Shown: positions 41,941-53,715, counted from the first letter of the stretch. The stretch is 64,000 nucleotides of DNA from Trichococcus alkaliphilus (GCF_003008695.1 NZ_PXZT01000004.1:124001-188000); one strand, 5' to 3'. Numbers and translations: made by a program. Notes: generated by a model not told the origin, from the sequence alone.

Positions 41941-42984
41941 CTACTCTCCTTCTCCTACAAAGATGGCATTTTGTGCGACATCATCGGGAATCGTGATGCC
42001 CAATTGGTCGGCTTTCGCTCGATTGATGACCAGTTGAATGCCAGTCGCGTATTGTACAGGATAAGTTGCGGGATCGGCTCCTGCCAGGATATCAGCTGCC
42101 ACAGCACCAGTCTGGGTACCCAACGCATATTGATTCAAACCAATCGTCGCCAACCCGCCTTCTTCAACCATCGTGTCCACAGCGGGGAATACCGGGATGT
42201 TGTAAGAATCCGCAACCGGGATCAATGTCGCTAAGCCGCTTGCGATGGTGTTGTCTGTCGGTACGTAGATGGCATCCACTTCGGAAGCAAGGCTTTCAGC
42301 GACTTGCGCGATATCGTTCGTGGAAGTGACTGTTTTCGTGACTGTCTTCAAGCCTAGTGAAGCAGCAATTTCCTCAGCCTCTTTAGCGGAGCTGATTGAA
42401 TTGTCCTCTGCGGATGAATAAAGGATACCTATCGTTTTGGCTTCAGGAAGCAACTGTTGAATCAAAACAAATTGATCGCGGGCAGGAGTCTTGTCGCTGA
42501 CACCGGTGATGTTGCCGCCTGGTTTTTCCATTGACTCCACGAGACTAGCAGCTACCGGATCCGTGATGGCTCCCAAAATGATCGGAATATCGCTGGATGC
42601 GTTCGCCAAAGCTTGTGCTGCAGGGGTAGCGATGCCGATCATGATATCCGCGTCATTCGAAACGAACCGCTCCGCAATCGACTGCATATTTGACTGGTCG
42701 CCTTGCGCATTCTGGAAATCGATTGTTGCCGTTTCGCCGTCCACATAGCCGGCTTCTTCCAATTGGTCGATGATGCCTTCCCCGATCTGATCGAGTGCCG
42801 GGTGGGTCGTCAATTGCATGATGCCAATGTAAGGCAAATCCGGATTGATGCTGTCGGTGGAGCTTGCAGCGGAACCGTCCGAAGAGGTGTCCGAATTATT
42901 GGCATCCGAATTACCGCATGCCATCAATACTGTCGCTGCCATTAGGGTCAAGATACTTGCGCGTGCTCTGAATAATTTTTTCAT
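41941..42984 (-). CDS. ABC transporter substrate-binding lipoprotein (PF04392, TrpX-like)
   Basis: Start ATG 42984 (GGAGGAA upstream), 347 residues. Signal peptide and lipobox LMAC (MKKLFRARASILTLMAATVLMACGN). The mature part (YIGIMQLTTHPALDQIGEGIIDQLEEAGY, IPIILGAITDPVAASLVES and GNITGVSD) is the ABC_sub_bind family. Known members in streptococci bind tryptophan or other aromatic/peptide ligands; substrate here unproven. It is the first gene of the operon, preceded by a long structured leader. Confidence 0.93.
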   Translation of the reverse strand: MKKLFRARASILTLMAATVLMACGNSDANNSDTSSDGSAASSTDSINPDLPYIGIMQLTTHPALDQIGEGIIDQLEEAGYVDGETATIDFQNAQGDQSNMQSIAERFVSNDADIMIGIATPAAQALANASSDIPIILGAITDPVAASLVESMEKPGGNITGVSDKTPARDQFVLIQQLLPEAKTIGILYSSAEDNSISSAKEAEEIAASLGLKTVTKTVTSTNDIAQVAESLASEVDAIYVPTDNTIASGLATLIPVADSYNIPVFPAVDTMVEEGGLATIGLNQYALGTQTGAVAADILAGADPATYPVQYATGIQLVINRAKADQLGITIPDDVAQNAIFVGEGE

Positions 42985-43031
42985 TTCTGATTCCTCCAAT
43001 TTTTATGCTTCTTATTTTGTAAAAAGGTGAT

Positions 43032-43065
43032 AAAAAAAGCCGCCATCTGAACCAAGTATGGCGGC
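43032..43065 (-). terminator. Intrinsic terminator in the ABC-operon leader
   Basis: Stem GCCGCCAT/ATGGCGGC (43039-43046, 43058-43065) and seven A on the plus strand (T-run on the minus), 48 nt before the lipoprotein ATG. Confidence 0.85.
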
Positions 43066-43078
43066 TGAATACAGAAAA

Positions 43079-43172
43079 CGCCACACAGACCGATATTGTC
43101 TATGTGGCGGCTTAAATATCTTTAGTAATCCACATAGATACTGTTCAGATGCTTCATCTGAGGCTGTATCTA
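43079..43172 (-). promoter_or_regulatory. Structured leader RNA with competing helices (candidate riboswitch/attenuator)
   Basis: In RNA order: P1 TAGATAC/GTATCTA (43172-43166 with 43141-43135) closes around P2 TCAGATG/CATCTGA (43145-43151, 43155-43161). A second hairpin uses 43109-43098 with 43090-43079, 12 bp. A 9-bp rival pairing, 43138-43130 with 43107-43099, would break both. The terminator follows. This is the logic of an attenuator, but it matches no class I know. It lies before the ABC operon. Confidence 0.6.
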
Positions 43173-43201
43173 CGGACAATCAATACGTCACAAAGAACAA
43201 C

Positions 43202-43264
43202 CTACTCCACGTGGCTTTGCCAATCGAAAAAATTCAATTTGGAAACGCGAGTATATGCAGACAT
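43202..43264 (-). CDS. Short leader ORF (20 codons) before the ABC operon
   Basis: ATG 43264 is preceded by AAAGGAG with 9-nt spacing and encodes MSAYTRVSKLNFFDWQSHVE, ending at TAG. It has one Trp and two Phe codons. It lies between the probable start of transcription and the structured leader. Its Trp codon is about 48 nt from the first helix, farther than in classic attenuation, so a stall there would not directly block the helix. It may be a regulatory leader peptide or chance. Confidence 0.4.
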   Translation of the reverse strand: MSAYTRVSKLNFFDWQSHVE

Positions 43265-43385
43265 GATTGATTGCTCCTTTTTGATTGATAATTTAATAGT
43301 AACCAATGGGAAAAACAAAGTCAAGAGTAGGATTAGAAAAAGATGAGGTATTCTCATATTACTTACCTTTTCCATTCCGCAAAAC

Positions 43386-43425
43386 AAAAAGCATGATCAA
43401 GGAACCACCCTGTGATCATGCTTTT
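43386..43425. terminator. Bidirectional terminator or hairpin upstream of the leader
   Basis: Stem AAGCATGATCA/TGATCATGCTT (43389-43399, 43413-43423) with A-run and T-run. It seals off the leader region from the gene-poor DNA to the right. Confidence 0.7.
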
Positions 43426-44345
43426 TCCTTTGATTGACCCAAAAAAACTTCGGGGGGAAGTTCAAGTTGGCTTTCAAAATGATTTCACCTATTCTGCGTA
43501 TACATGTAACCGAAGGGTGCTGAATAAAGGATGGATATGCATTGAATAATGGCAGTATAAGTTTGCTGATTTAGCTTATGAAAAAATGAGCAAAAAACCA
43601 TACCCTGCAACCTTGTTGATTCATCCATTACGTACTCCATCCCCCCAAGGTTATCCTCATCACCATGCCCAGCAATGAGATTTTTAATAAGCGACAAGCC
43701 CCAAGTTTAGTTGTCGCGATGGATTCAGTTTGGATATCGCAATCCTTTTCTTCTGCAACACCGCATGAAGTAAAGTTGATGACTTTCTGTTAGTGGTCAT
43801 GAAGGAACAGCAGGCCCCCATTATGATGGGCTCCAATCACAGTGGTGCTGATATTCAAAACACACGATGACAAGTGAGTTGCAACCGCTTCCATGTTTCG
43901 ATTACTTCCTTAGTATAAGTCACCATCGTTTTAAAAGCAACATTTTTATGTAAAATTGTTATTTTATTTATTTTTGAGTGCAATGATCCCTGTGACCTCC
44001 ATCCTGAATTAATTTCCAGTCGTGTAAATTGATGGAATGAACTTCCAAAATCGTTCACCAAGGATCCCGGGGTAAAACACTAAAAATACCTATGTATAAG
44101 CATTTCATCATACTATCTTTACACTCTGTTCACGAAAACTTTACATTTGTTGAATGAGATATCCGACACAACTTGCATTGTTGTTTATTAAAAATTGGCA
44201 AACTCTGAAAATCAAATATAATGTCACTATGTTGATTGTTCACTTGGGAAACTAACAGTATTTTGTTTTCATCCACCCCTCCCGAATTTTGAATGTCCAA
44301 AAAACGAATAACTCCCCTTGCCTTTCAGGACATCGGAACGTCTGC
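43426..44345. other. Gene-poor decayed region
   Basis: No supported gene. Short open frames (about 43485-43697 on the minus strand, 43855-44061 minus) have no good ribosome sites. Composition shifts to low GC and the sequence looks like eroded coding DNA of unknown origin. It leads into an rqcH relic at 44346. Confidence 0.6.
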
Positions 44346-44486
44346 ATGGTGCTCCGAAAGAAACTTGAAGGAGCAATCATCGAAGAGATTCACTAATTAG
44401 GCAATGACCGGATCGTCATTTTCTCTTTTCGGAACTTCGATGAACTTGGCGACCAGCAGCAACCGGAGCCCCTCGCCGAATTGATA
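44346..44486 (+). pseudogene. Relic fragment of an rqcH-like gene
   Basis: 47 codons read in one frame (MVLRKKLEGAIIEEIH, stop, LGNDRIVIFSFRNFDELGD, then QQQPEPLAELI). They align without gaps to residues 77-123 of the intact RqcH encoded downstream (45100-45240): 35 of 47 residues identical, with one CAA-to-TAA type stop. It has no start, no other parts of the gene, and is too divergent for a fresh duplication. It is a remnant of a second or former rqcH-type locus. Confidence 0.85.
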
Positions 44487-44825
44487 CTATTCTTGTTTAA
44501 ATACACTTTATAGTTGTCGCATTTTTTAACAACCACTCGTATGGAACATGTGTTTATTTATAAATCTACTTCTTTTAGAAAAATAAAAGTAAAAACCCGA
44601 ATATTTTCGCATGTTTCTTCTTTCTTCTGATATTATCCGAATTACCAAAACTTATGTTTGTGTATTTTGTTCGTTGTTAGGTTTGAATATTACCTTCTTG
44701 CATGCCGTTTTGGATATCTGTCATCCGGTGAATGACAATATAGGTACATACCAAGTGCGCCTTCCCTTATGGTTTGCACCAAAATATGACACAAAGAAGA
44801 AACACGCCAGACGCCGGAGATGATA
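44487..44825. other. Intergenic region between relic and rqcH promoter
   Basis: No supported gene in 339 bp. An open frame at 44611-44823 (plus strand) is hydrophobic at first but lacks a ribosome site and reads as AT-rich noise. The DNA is low in GC up to the rqcH promoter. Confidence 0.55.
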
Positions 44826-44834
44826 TGGTATAAT
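44826..44834 (+). promoter_or_regulatory. Extended -10 promoter candidate for rqcH
   Basis: TG-G-TATAAT at 44826-44834, 37 nt before ATG 44872. Confidence 0.55.
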
Positions 44835-44871
44835 GAAAGGCGTATATTGACATGTACTAGGAGGTGTTCTC

Positions 44872-46575
44872 ATGTCTTTTGATGGTGTATTTACACGTGC
44901 CATGGTCAAGGAATTGAACCGCGACCTGGAAAACGGCAGGATCAGTAAGGTCTATCAGCCGTTTCAGCACGAAATTATTCTTACCATACGAGCCAATCGG
45001 AAAAATAAACGGGTATTGCTGTCAGCTCACCCATCCTACGCTCGGATACAAGTAATCAATGATAACTTATCCAACCCCGATTCAGCGCCCAATTTCTGTA
45101 TGGTGCTGCGCAAAAATCTGGAGGGTGCCTACATCGAAGACATCCAACAATTGGGCAACGACCGGATCATCATTTTCTCGTTTCGGAATTTCGATGAACT
45201 CGGCGACCAACGCCAGATGGAATTGATCATCGAATTGATGGGTCGCCACAGCAACATCTTCCTGATCGATAAGCAAACCAGGATGATCATCGATTGCCTG
45301 AAGCATGTGCCGTTTTACCAAAACAGTTTCCGGCCGCTGCATCCAGGCGTCGCCTATCAGTTGCCGCCCCATCAGGACAAAGCGAACCCTTTTGAGATGG
45401 AAAAAGAGGAACTGGCATCTGTCGCAGCTACATTCAGCGATGAATTACCGCTGTTCAAATCATTGCAAGGAGCTTTTCAGGGCTTGGGCAGCGATTCCGC
45501 AATGGAAATCAGCTACTATACGGAGCAGGATGGATTGTCTGCAGCGGATGCGATTCTCGCATTTAAACAACAACTGGACACGGCTATCCCTACATTGACC
45601 GAGGAATCCGCAAAGAAACAACATTTTACCCCCTTCCCATTCCGGAGTCTTCCGGGAGAGAAAAGGCATTACGACAGCCTCAGCGAATTGTTGGACGCCT
45701 ACTACGATGAAAAAGCATCCCGGGACCGCATCAACCAAGTGGCTTCCGAGCTACTACATATCGTCAATACGGAACGCAAGAAGAATCAGCTGAAGCTGAA
45801 GAAGCTGGACCAGACGCTGTTGGAGACGGAAAAAGCTGATGTCTACCGGATCAAGGGAGAGATCTTGACGGCCTATCTGCATCAAATGAAAAAAGGCGAT
45901 ATGGAAGTGACGCTCAACAACTTCTACGATGATGAGAATCCGATCACGATTGCTTTGAATCCAGCGCTGACCCCTTCCCAGAATGCCCAAAAATACTTTT
46001 CCAAATATCAGAAACTCACCACTGCCGTCGCATACGTGAATGAGCAGGTCGAACATACCCATGCGGAGAACGAATATTTGGAATCCATCGAAACGCTGAT
46101 CCAACTCTCCGACCCGCAGGACTTGGAGGACATAAAGGACGAGCTGCGCGAATCTGGATATTTGAAGAAAAAGTACAAAGGTAAACAGAAAAAACACAAA
46201 ACCAGCAAGCCCCACAAATTCCTGTCATCGGACGGCACGACCATACTGATCGGAAAGAACAATGTGCAGAACGACCAGCTGACGCTGAAGACGGCAAAAA
46301 AATCGGATATTTGGCTGCATACGAAAAACATACCCGGTTCGCATGTAATCATCGAAAGCAATCACCCTTCCGAGGAGACGCTCTTTGAAGCGGCGACCTT
46401 GGCCGCTTATTATTCCAAGTTCCAGAATTCTTCGAACGTCCCTGTCGACTACGTTGCGGTCAAGAACATCCGCAAACCAAACGGCGCGAAACCCGGCTTC
46501 GTCATCTACGAAGGGCAAAAAACCCTTTATGTAACGCCGGATAAGGAACTGGTCCGGACGCTGAAGGCCGATTGA
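44872..46575 (+). CDS. rqcH: Ribosome-associated quality control factor RqcH (NFACT family)
   Basis: A 567-residue protein with NFACT-N (MSFDGVFTRAMVKELNRDLENGRISKVYQP; LIIELMGRHSNIFLID), a coiled coil (about residues 285-440, TERKKNQLKLKKLDQTLLETEKA) and the NFACT-R region with KSDIWLHTKNIPGSHVII near residue 480. RqcH binds stalled 50S subunits and adds poly-Ala tails to incomplete chains, marking them for ClpXP. It was earlier named fibronectin-binding protein FbpA. AGGAGGTG precedes ATG 44872. Monocistronic. Confidence 0.95.
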   Translation: MSFDGVFTRAMVKELNRDLENGRISKVYQPFQHEIILTIRANRKNKRVLLSAHPSYARIQVINDNLSNPDSAPNFCMVLRKNLEGAYIEDIQQLGNDRIIIFSFRNFDELGDQRQMELIIELMGRHSNIFLIDKQTRMIIDCLKHVPFYQNSFRPLHPGVAYQLPPHQDKANPFEMEKEELASVAATFSDELPLFKSLQGAFQGLGSDSAMEISYYTEQDGLSAADAILAFKQQLDTAIPTLTEESAKKQHFTPFPFRSLPGEKRHYDSLSELLDAYYDEKASRDRINQVASELLHIVNTERKKNQLKLKKLDQTLLETEKADVYRIKGEILTAYLHQMKKGDMEVTLNNFYDDENPITIALNPALTPSQNAQKYFSKYQKLTTAVAYVNEQVEHTHAENEYLESIETLIQLSDPQDLEDIKDELRESGYLKKKYKGKQKKHKTSKPHKFLSSDGTTILIGKNNVQNDQLTLKTAKKSDIWLHTKNIPGSHVIIESNHPSEETLFEAATLAAYYSKFQNSSNVPVDYVAVKNIRKPNGAKPGFVIYEGQKTLYVTPDKELVRTLKAD

Positions 46576-46637
46576 GAGCAGGTTACCGTTGCATCGCAAT
46601 ATCGATAATACAAAGTCCGCTTCTCCTAAAGCGTGCA

Positions 46638-46669
46638 AAGAGGCCCGAGAAATATTTCTCGGGCCTCTT
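46638..46669. terminator. Terminator between rqcH and rpoN
   Basis: A perfect 15-bp inverted repeat (46638-46652 with 46655-46669), GC-rich, flanked by T/A-rich sequence. Confidence 0.85.
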
Positions 46670-46772
46670 CTTATGCCTGCACGATTTTCGTATTTGTGCT
46701 GTGCGGAATGTATGGTCCCATCATCCCTACTTTCACCCATTGATCGTCTCATTAACCACTCACCGATCGACA

Positions 46773-48101
46773 TCAGAATGTCCTTTTTCTTTTTGAACTT
46801 GAGGGTATGCCCAAACCCATGCGGTATTTCGCCACCGTCCTGCGGGAGATGTCGATTCCCTGCGCGGTGAAATGATCGGCAATCACCTGGTCGGAAACCG
46901 GCTTTGCCTTTTCTTCGCGGCCGATCATTTCCTTTATTTCGGTTTCAATCACGATGGATGAGATGGCTACCTGATCCCCGTCATCCTCTTTCATAAAACC
47001 GCTCCGGAAGAAAAAACGCAATTCAAAGATACCTTTCGGAGTCGCCATGTATTTGTCGTTCACGACTCGGCTCACCGTCGAAATACTCAGGTCCGTTAGT
47101 TTGGCGATGTTTTTCATCGTCATAGGCTTCATCGATGAGGCTTTTTCCAAGAAATAATCCGTCTGCAGCTGCAGGATTGCTTCTGTTATTTTTATGACGT
47201 TCTGCGTCCTTTGGAGGACACACTGCTGGATCCAGGAAATTTCTTTCTTTTTTTCTTCCAGATAACGTTTCATATCTTTATCCGCCAACGCCAACAATTC
47301 GCTGTAATAGTCTTCGTTGAACGCGACCGATGGCAGGCCCCTTTGATTGAACGAAACATCCAGTGTATTGTCCTCGGCTATGGCTACAAAGATGTCCGGT
47401 TCGATGAAGACCGTCTCCTCGAATGTGGTCTCCCACTGCAGCTTCGTCTTCAGCTTGCTCATGTAGGTGATGATTTCAATCAGTTCGTCATGGTCGATCT
47501 CCTCGGCGTCCATAATCGACTCCAAGCGATAGGTAGAAAGTTCCTTGAAATAGTTTTCCAGTATGTAGTAGGCCAGCGGGGGCGACTGTTCGTCCCTTTC
47601 GGTCTGCAGCATCAGAAACTCCTGCAGGTCGCGGGCACCGACACCGGGAGGATCCAATTGCTGCAGCAGCGTCAAGGCATCCAACACTTCCGTTTCCTCG
47701 GCTGCAGTTGCCTCCGCAGCCTCTTCCAGCTTGATATCCAAATAGCCGTCATCGGTCACATATCGGATGAGGAACAGCACCAGCTGCCTGAGCGGCGTGT
47801 TTTTCATATTCAGATAGATCTGTTCATGCAAAAAATCATAGAGCGACTGATTCTTGCTTTCCATTCGTTCATACCAAGGCGTCTGATTGTCCGCCGTGTA
47901 AACATTGGAGACGGCCACCGCACCTGTGTCCGATGCCCGCTTTTTGATGTCCATCAACGGATTCCCCAATGCCTTGTCCTCAATGTAGGCGGAAAGTTCC
48001 GACATGGGCATCTGCAAAATGTGCAAAGCCTGCCGCAACTGCTGCGTCATCCGGATCGATTGTTGCTGCGTTTGTTTCAGTTGGAACTCCTGCTTCGCCA
48101 T
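46773..48101 (-). CDS. rpoN: RNA polymerase sigma-54 factor
   Basis: The start is taken at ATG 48101 (AGGTG 6 nt upstream; ATG 48104 and GTG 48110 are alternatives). The roughly 442-residue protein has the Gln/Leu-rich activator-interaction region (MAKQEFQLKQTQQQSIRMTQQLRQALHILQMP), a core-binding region, and the HTH plus RpoN box SRRTVAKYR near the C-terminus (ISRRTVAKYRMGLGIP). It reads -24/-12 promoters and needs an ATPase activator. Its probable client, the ManR-controlled mannose PTS, is 13 kb to the right. It is convergent with rqcH. Confidence 0.95.
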   Translation of the reverse strand: MAKQEFQLKQTQQQSIRMTQQLRQALHILQMPMSELSAYIEDKALGNPLMDIKKRASDTGAVAVSNVYTADNQTPWYERMESKNQSLYDFLHEQIYLNMKNTPLRQLVLFLIRYVTDDGYLDIKLEEAAEATAAEETEVLDALTLLQQLDPPGVGARDLQEFLMLQTERDEQSPPLAYYILENYFKELSTYRLESIMDAEEIDHDELIEIITYMSKLKTKLQWETTFEETVFIEPDIFVAIAEDNTLDVSFNQRGLPSVAFNEDYYSELLALADKDMKRYLEEKKKEISWIQQCVLQRTQNVIKITEAILQLQTDYFLEKASSMKPMTMKNIAKLTDLSISTVSRVVNDKYMATPKGIFELRFFFRSGFMKEDDGDQVAISSIVIETEIKEMIGREEKAKPVSDQVIADHFTAQGIDISRRTVAKYRMGLGIPSSSKRKRTF

Positions 48102-48182
48102 CATTTTCACCTCGTTTCGTCCTTGTCAAAAAACATATGCAAACAGTATACCACCATTAGAGCGCTTACTTGCAAAAAATTA

Positions 48183-48235
48183 ATGAGAACCCCCCGCAAA
48201 CAAGATTCAAGCTCTTGTTTACGGGGGGTTCTCAT
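48183..48235 (-). terminator. Terminator after the pyrE gene
   Basis: A long hairpin, arms 48183-48196 and 48222-48235 (GAGAACCCCCCG) plus an inner AAACAAGA/TCTTGTTT pair. It ends the pyrR-pyrKDFE operon; the minus strand continues into T-rich DNA. Confidence 0.85.
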
Positions 48236-48256
48236 TATATTCATTTTAACGTGAGT

Positions 48257-48889
48257 TTAGCCCTTGAACCAGTTCTCAGGGTCTTTGCTCCAGTCTTTCA
48301 ACAAATCCAGTTCAGCTTCGGAGATGTAGTTTGTTTCATGGGCAACTTCCAGTAGTGTGCTGTAGTTGGATAAAGTGTCGATCGCTAAACCGGCATCGGC
48401 GAAGTTTTTCGTTCCTTTAGCCAATTCATAAGTGAAGATGGCGACGCAGCCTAATACGTTTGCGCCTTCCAGTTCAGCTGCTTTGGAAGCTTCGATGACG
48501 CTGCCGCCTGTGGAGATCAAGTCCTCGACTACGACCATTTTTTGGCCTTCGGTGATTTTGCCTTCGATTTTGCGGCCTGTTCCGTGGTCTTTCGCTTTGC
48601 TGCGGATATAGACCATCGGCAAGTCCAAAATGTCAGCGATCCAGGCTGCGTGCGGAATGCCTGCAGTCGCAGTTCCAGCAATCACTTCTGCATCCGGGTA
48701 TTTTTCTTTGATCAGATCAGCCAATCCTTGCGCGATCTGTTTGCGCACAGCCGGGAAGCTCATAGTCACACGGTTGTCGCAGTAGATCGGGCTTCTCAAG
48801 CCAGATGCCCAAGTAAAAGGGTCTTGGGGGCTTAAACTCACTGCTTTGATGTCCAATAATGATTTTGCTACTTCTTTTGCTATCGTCAT
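48257..48889 (-). CDS. pyrE: Orotate phosphoribosyltransferase
   Basis: Start ATG 48889 (the frame upstream overlaps pyrF and lacks a site), 210 residues. The PRPP motif VVVEDLISTGGSVIEA (about residues 120-135) and TATAGIPHAAWIADIL are conserved. It joins orotate to PRPP to form OMP. Only one base separates it from the pyrF stop (TAA A ATG), so translation is coupled. Last gene of the operon. Confidence 0.97.
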   Translation of the reverse strand: MTIAKEVAKSLLDIKAVSLSPQDPFTWASGLRSPIYCDNRVTMSFPAVRKQIAQGLADLIKEKYPDAEVIAGTATAGIPHAAWIADILDLPMVYIRSKAKDHGTGRKIEGKITEGQKMVVVEDLISTGGSVIEASKAAELEGANVLGCVAIFTYELAKGTKNFADAGLAIDTLSNYSTLLEVAHETNYISEAELDLLKDWSKDPENWFKG

Positions 48890-48890
48890 T

Positions 48891-51296
<2,406 letters not shown>

Positions 51297-51376
51297 AATT
51301 ATTTTCCTCCTTAATTTTTACAAAAAAGGTGATCTAAAAAAATGCGATGGAGCAAGCTTCAAAGCAAATTCTTCTG

Positions 51377-51390
51377 TGTCTCTCTGGACA
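51377..51390 (-). promoter_or_regulatory. PyrR-binding loop between pyrR and pyrK
   Basis: The minus strand reads TGTCCAGAGAGACA, a PyrR loop. A following T-run (plus strand 51336-51342) is present, but a convincing terminator stem is not, so control here may be partly translational. Confidence 0.75.
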
Positions 51391-51416
51391 CAGTTAAAGA
51401 ATCACCGACCTATTGT

Positions 51417-52022
<606 letters not shown>

Positions 52023-52057
52023 TCACGTGACGCTATACAAAATGTGATGCACCTTTT

Positions 52058-52071
52058 AGCCTCTCTGGACT
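52058..52071 (-). promoter_or_regulatory. PyrR-binding loop in the pyrR leader
   Basis: The minus strand reads AGTCCAGAGAGGCT, matching the PyrR consensus exactly at the core, upstream of the attenuator terminator. Confidence 0.85.
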
Positions 52072-52100
52072 ATTTTAAAGGTTCCTTCAATATTACTGTA

Positions 52101-52129
52101 ATGATAACGAATAGAGGCGTTGCTGTCAA
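52101..52129 (-). promoter_or_regulatory. Sigma-A promoter of the pyrR-pyrKDFE operon
   Basis: TTGACA (52129-52124), 17-nt spacer, TATCAT (52106-52101) on the minus strand, immediately after the rluD stop. Confidence 0.75.
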
Positions 52130-53035
52130 TCAGTTTTTGCGCAGTTCCGCCAGTTTTTCGCTGTAGAAATCAGGCAAAGGTGCTTCGAAGCGCATTTCCT
52201 TGCCCGTCGTCGGGTGGATGAAGCCCAAAGTGGACGCATGCAAATATTGGCCATGGCCGCTGAGCGTTTCAGCCGGTCCGTACATAGGATCGCCGGCTAC
52301 TGGATGGCCGATGTATTTCATGTGGACGCGGATTTGGTGTGTACGGCCAGTTTCAAGGTGCAATTTCAGCAAAGTGAAGTCACGGAAACGCTCGATGACA
52401 TCAAAATGCGTCACTGCCTTTTTGCCGCCGTCAGCCACTGTGCGTTTTTTGCGGTCGATCAACATCCGGGCGATCGGCGCATCGATTGTGCCGTCATCAT
52501 GCGGGATCACGCCATGGACCAAAGCAAGATAGGCCCGTTCCATCGTGTGGTTCTCAAGCTGCTCCGCCAATTTCTGGTGCGCTTCGTTCGTCTTCGCAAC
52601 AACCAATAAACCGGATGTATCCATATCGATGCGGTGAACGATTCCCGGACGGATATTCGCCGTGCCATCGGATAGCGAATTTACGTGGAACAACAAGCCG
52701 TTGACCAGAGTGCCTGAAAGGTGCCCTTTGGATGGATGAACAACCATCCCGGATGGCTTATTGACGACCAACAGCGCATCGTCTTCGTAGATGACATCCA
52801 ATGCAATGTCCTCGGGCGTTACGTTGATTTGTTCTGGTTCCGGAATCGTCAATTCCAGCAGATCCCCTTCTTGGACCTTATAATTCGATTTGACGGCTTT
52901 GTCGTTCACCATCAGATTGCCGTCTTTTACCCATGCCTGAATTTGCGAACGGCTCGTACCGGTCATGAAATCCGCCAAGATCTTATCAATCCTGCCGGTT
53001 TGACCATCAATATTAAAAACGATTTTTTCTGTCAT
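52130..53035 (-). CDS. rluD: RluD-type 23S rRNA pseudouridine synthase
   Basis: A 301-residue RluA-family enzyme: N-terminal S4-like RNA-binding region (RIDKILADFMTGTSRSQIQAWVKDGNLMVN) and catalytic Asp in HRIDMDTSGLLVVAK. It modifies U to pseudouridine in 23S rRNA (RluD) or tRNA; the name follows the S4 domain. It starts 12 nt after the lspA stop, the common Firmicutes arrangement lspA-rluD-pyrR. Confidence 0.92.
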   Translation of the reverse strand: MTEKIVFNIDGQTGRIDKILADFMTGTSRSQIQAWVKDGNLMVNDKAVKSNYKVQEGDLLELTIPEPEQINVTPEDIALDVIYEDDALLVVNKPSGMVVHPSKGHLSGTLVNGLLFHVNSLSDGTANIRPGIVHRIDMDTSGLLVVAKTNEAHQKLAEQLENHTMERAYLALVHGVIPHDDGTIDAPIARMLIDRKKRTVADGGKKAVTHFDVIERFRDFTLLKLHLETGRTHQIRVHMKYIGHPVAGDPMYGPAETLSGHGQYLHASTLGFIHPTTGKEMRFEAPLPDFYSEKLAELRKN

Positions 53036-53047
53036 TTGAATCCCACT

Positions 53048-53527
53048 TTACTTTAGCTTATTTTTTGAACTTATTTTTTCTTCTTCCTCTTCCATGAAAA
53101 GGATATAGATCGTCATCAGGATGACGCCTACAGTCAAACAGACATCCGCCACATTAAAAATCGGAAAATCGATGAAGTCCAGGCGGAACATATCCACCAC
53201 GTATCCCAAACGCATCCGATCGATGAAATTGCCGAGCGCACCGCTCAAAAGAAAAGCATAACTGATGCCCACGATTTTTTTGTCGAATCCTTGCTTGTGC
53301 GCATTATAAACCATCGCGCCCACGACAACTACGGTAATGATGAAGAAAAAGAACATTCTTCCTTCAAAAATTCCCCAGGCAGCGCCCTCGTTCTGGATGT
53401 AGAACAGGGACAAAATACCCGGTAAGACTTCCTTTACTTCGTGCAATGCAAAATTATTTACGATGGCAAGTTTGCTCCACTGGTCCAGGACCAACAGCAA
53501 GATGGCCAATATATAATAGATAATCAT
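53048..53527 (-). CDS. lspA: Lipoprotein signal peptidase II
   Basis: A 159-residue membrane protein with four helices. Catalytic Asp residues are in GNFIDRMRLGYVVDM and FPIFNVADVCL. It cleaves prolipoproteins at the lipobox; several lipoproteins in this window are potential substrates. First gene of lspA-rluD. Confidence 0.97.
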   Translation of the reverse strand: MIIYYILAILLLVLDQWSKLAIVNNFALHEVKEVLPGILSLFYIQNEGAAWGIFEGRMFFFFIITVVVVGAMVYNAHKQGFDKKIVGISYAFLLSGALGNFIDRMRLGYVVDMFRLDFIDFPIFNVADVCLTVGVILMTIYILFMEEEEEKISSKNKLK

Positions 53528-53715
53528 CCGATAGCCTCACTTATTCTGAAATTAACGTTTTTCCGTATCTTTTGCCTCTATCTATTGTAAACTAATTTTC
53601 AAAATTGTATAGTCATTGATTCCGGTATTTCCGCTTGCGGGCGTATTCATCATGTTTGTTGCGACTATACTTTTAATGAATTTTTAACAAATTTCCGAAG
53701 ATATCGCAAACAACC

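Noticed and set aside
43149-43346. Short plus-strand ORFs in the ABC leader
   Set aside because: They have no ribosome sites and cover the structured leader of the opposite strand.
43389-43423. AGGGTGGTTCC on the minus strand as a T-box antiterminator
   Set aside because: It is in the loop, not the 5' arm, of a symmetric terminator. The UGGNACC core and stem I/specifier loop are missing.
44611-44823. 70-codon hydrophobic ORF upstream of rqcH
   Set aside because: No ribosome site, AT-rich, and it runs into the rqcH promoter; its hydrophobicity comes from T-rich codons.
47211-48254. A 347-codon open frame on the plus strand
   Set aside because: It is the antisense shadow of rpoN, with no ribosome site and low-quality protein composition.
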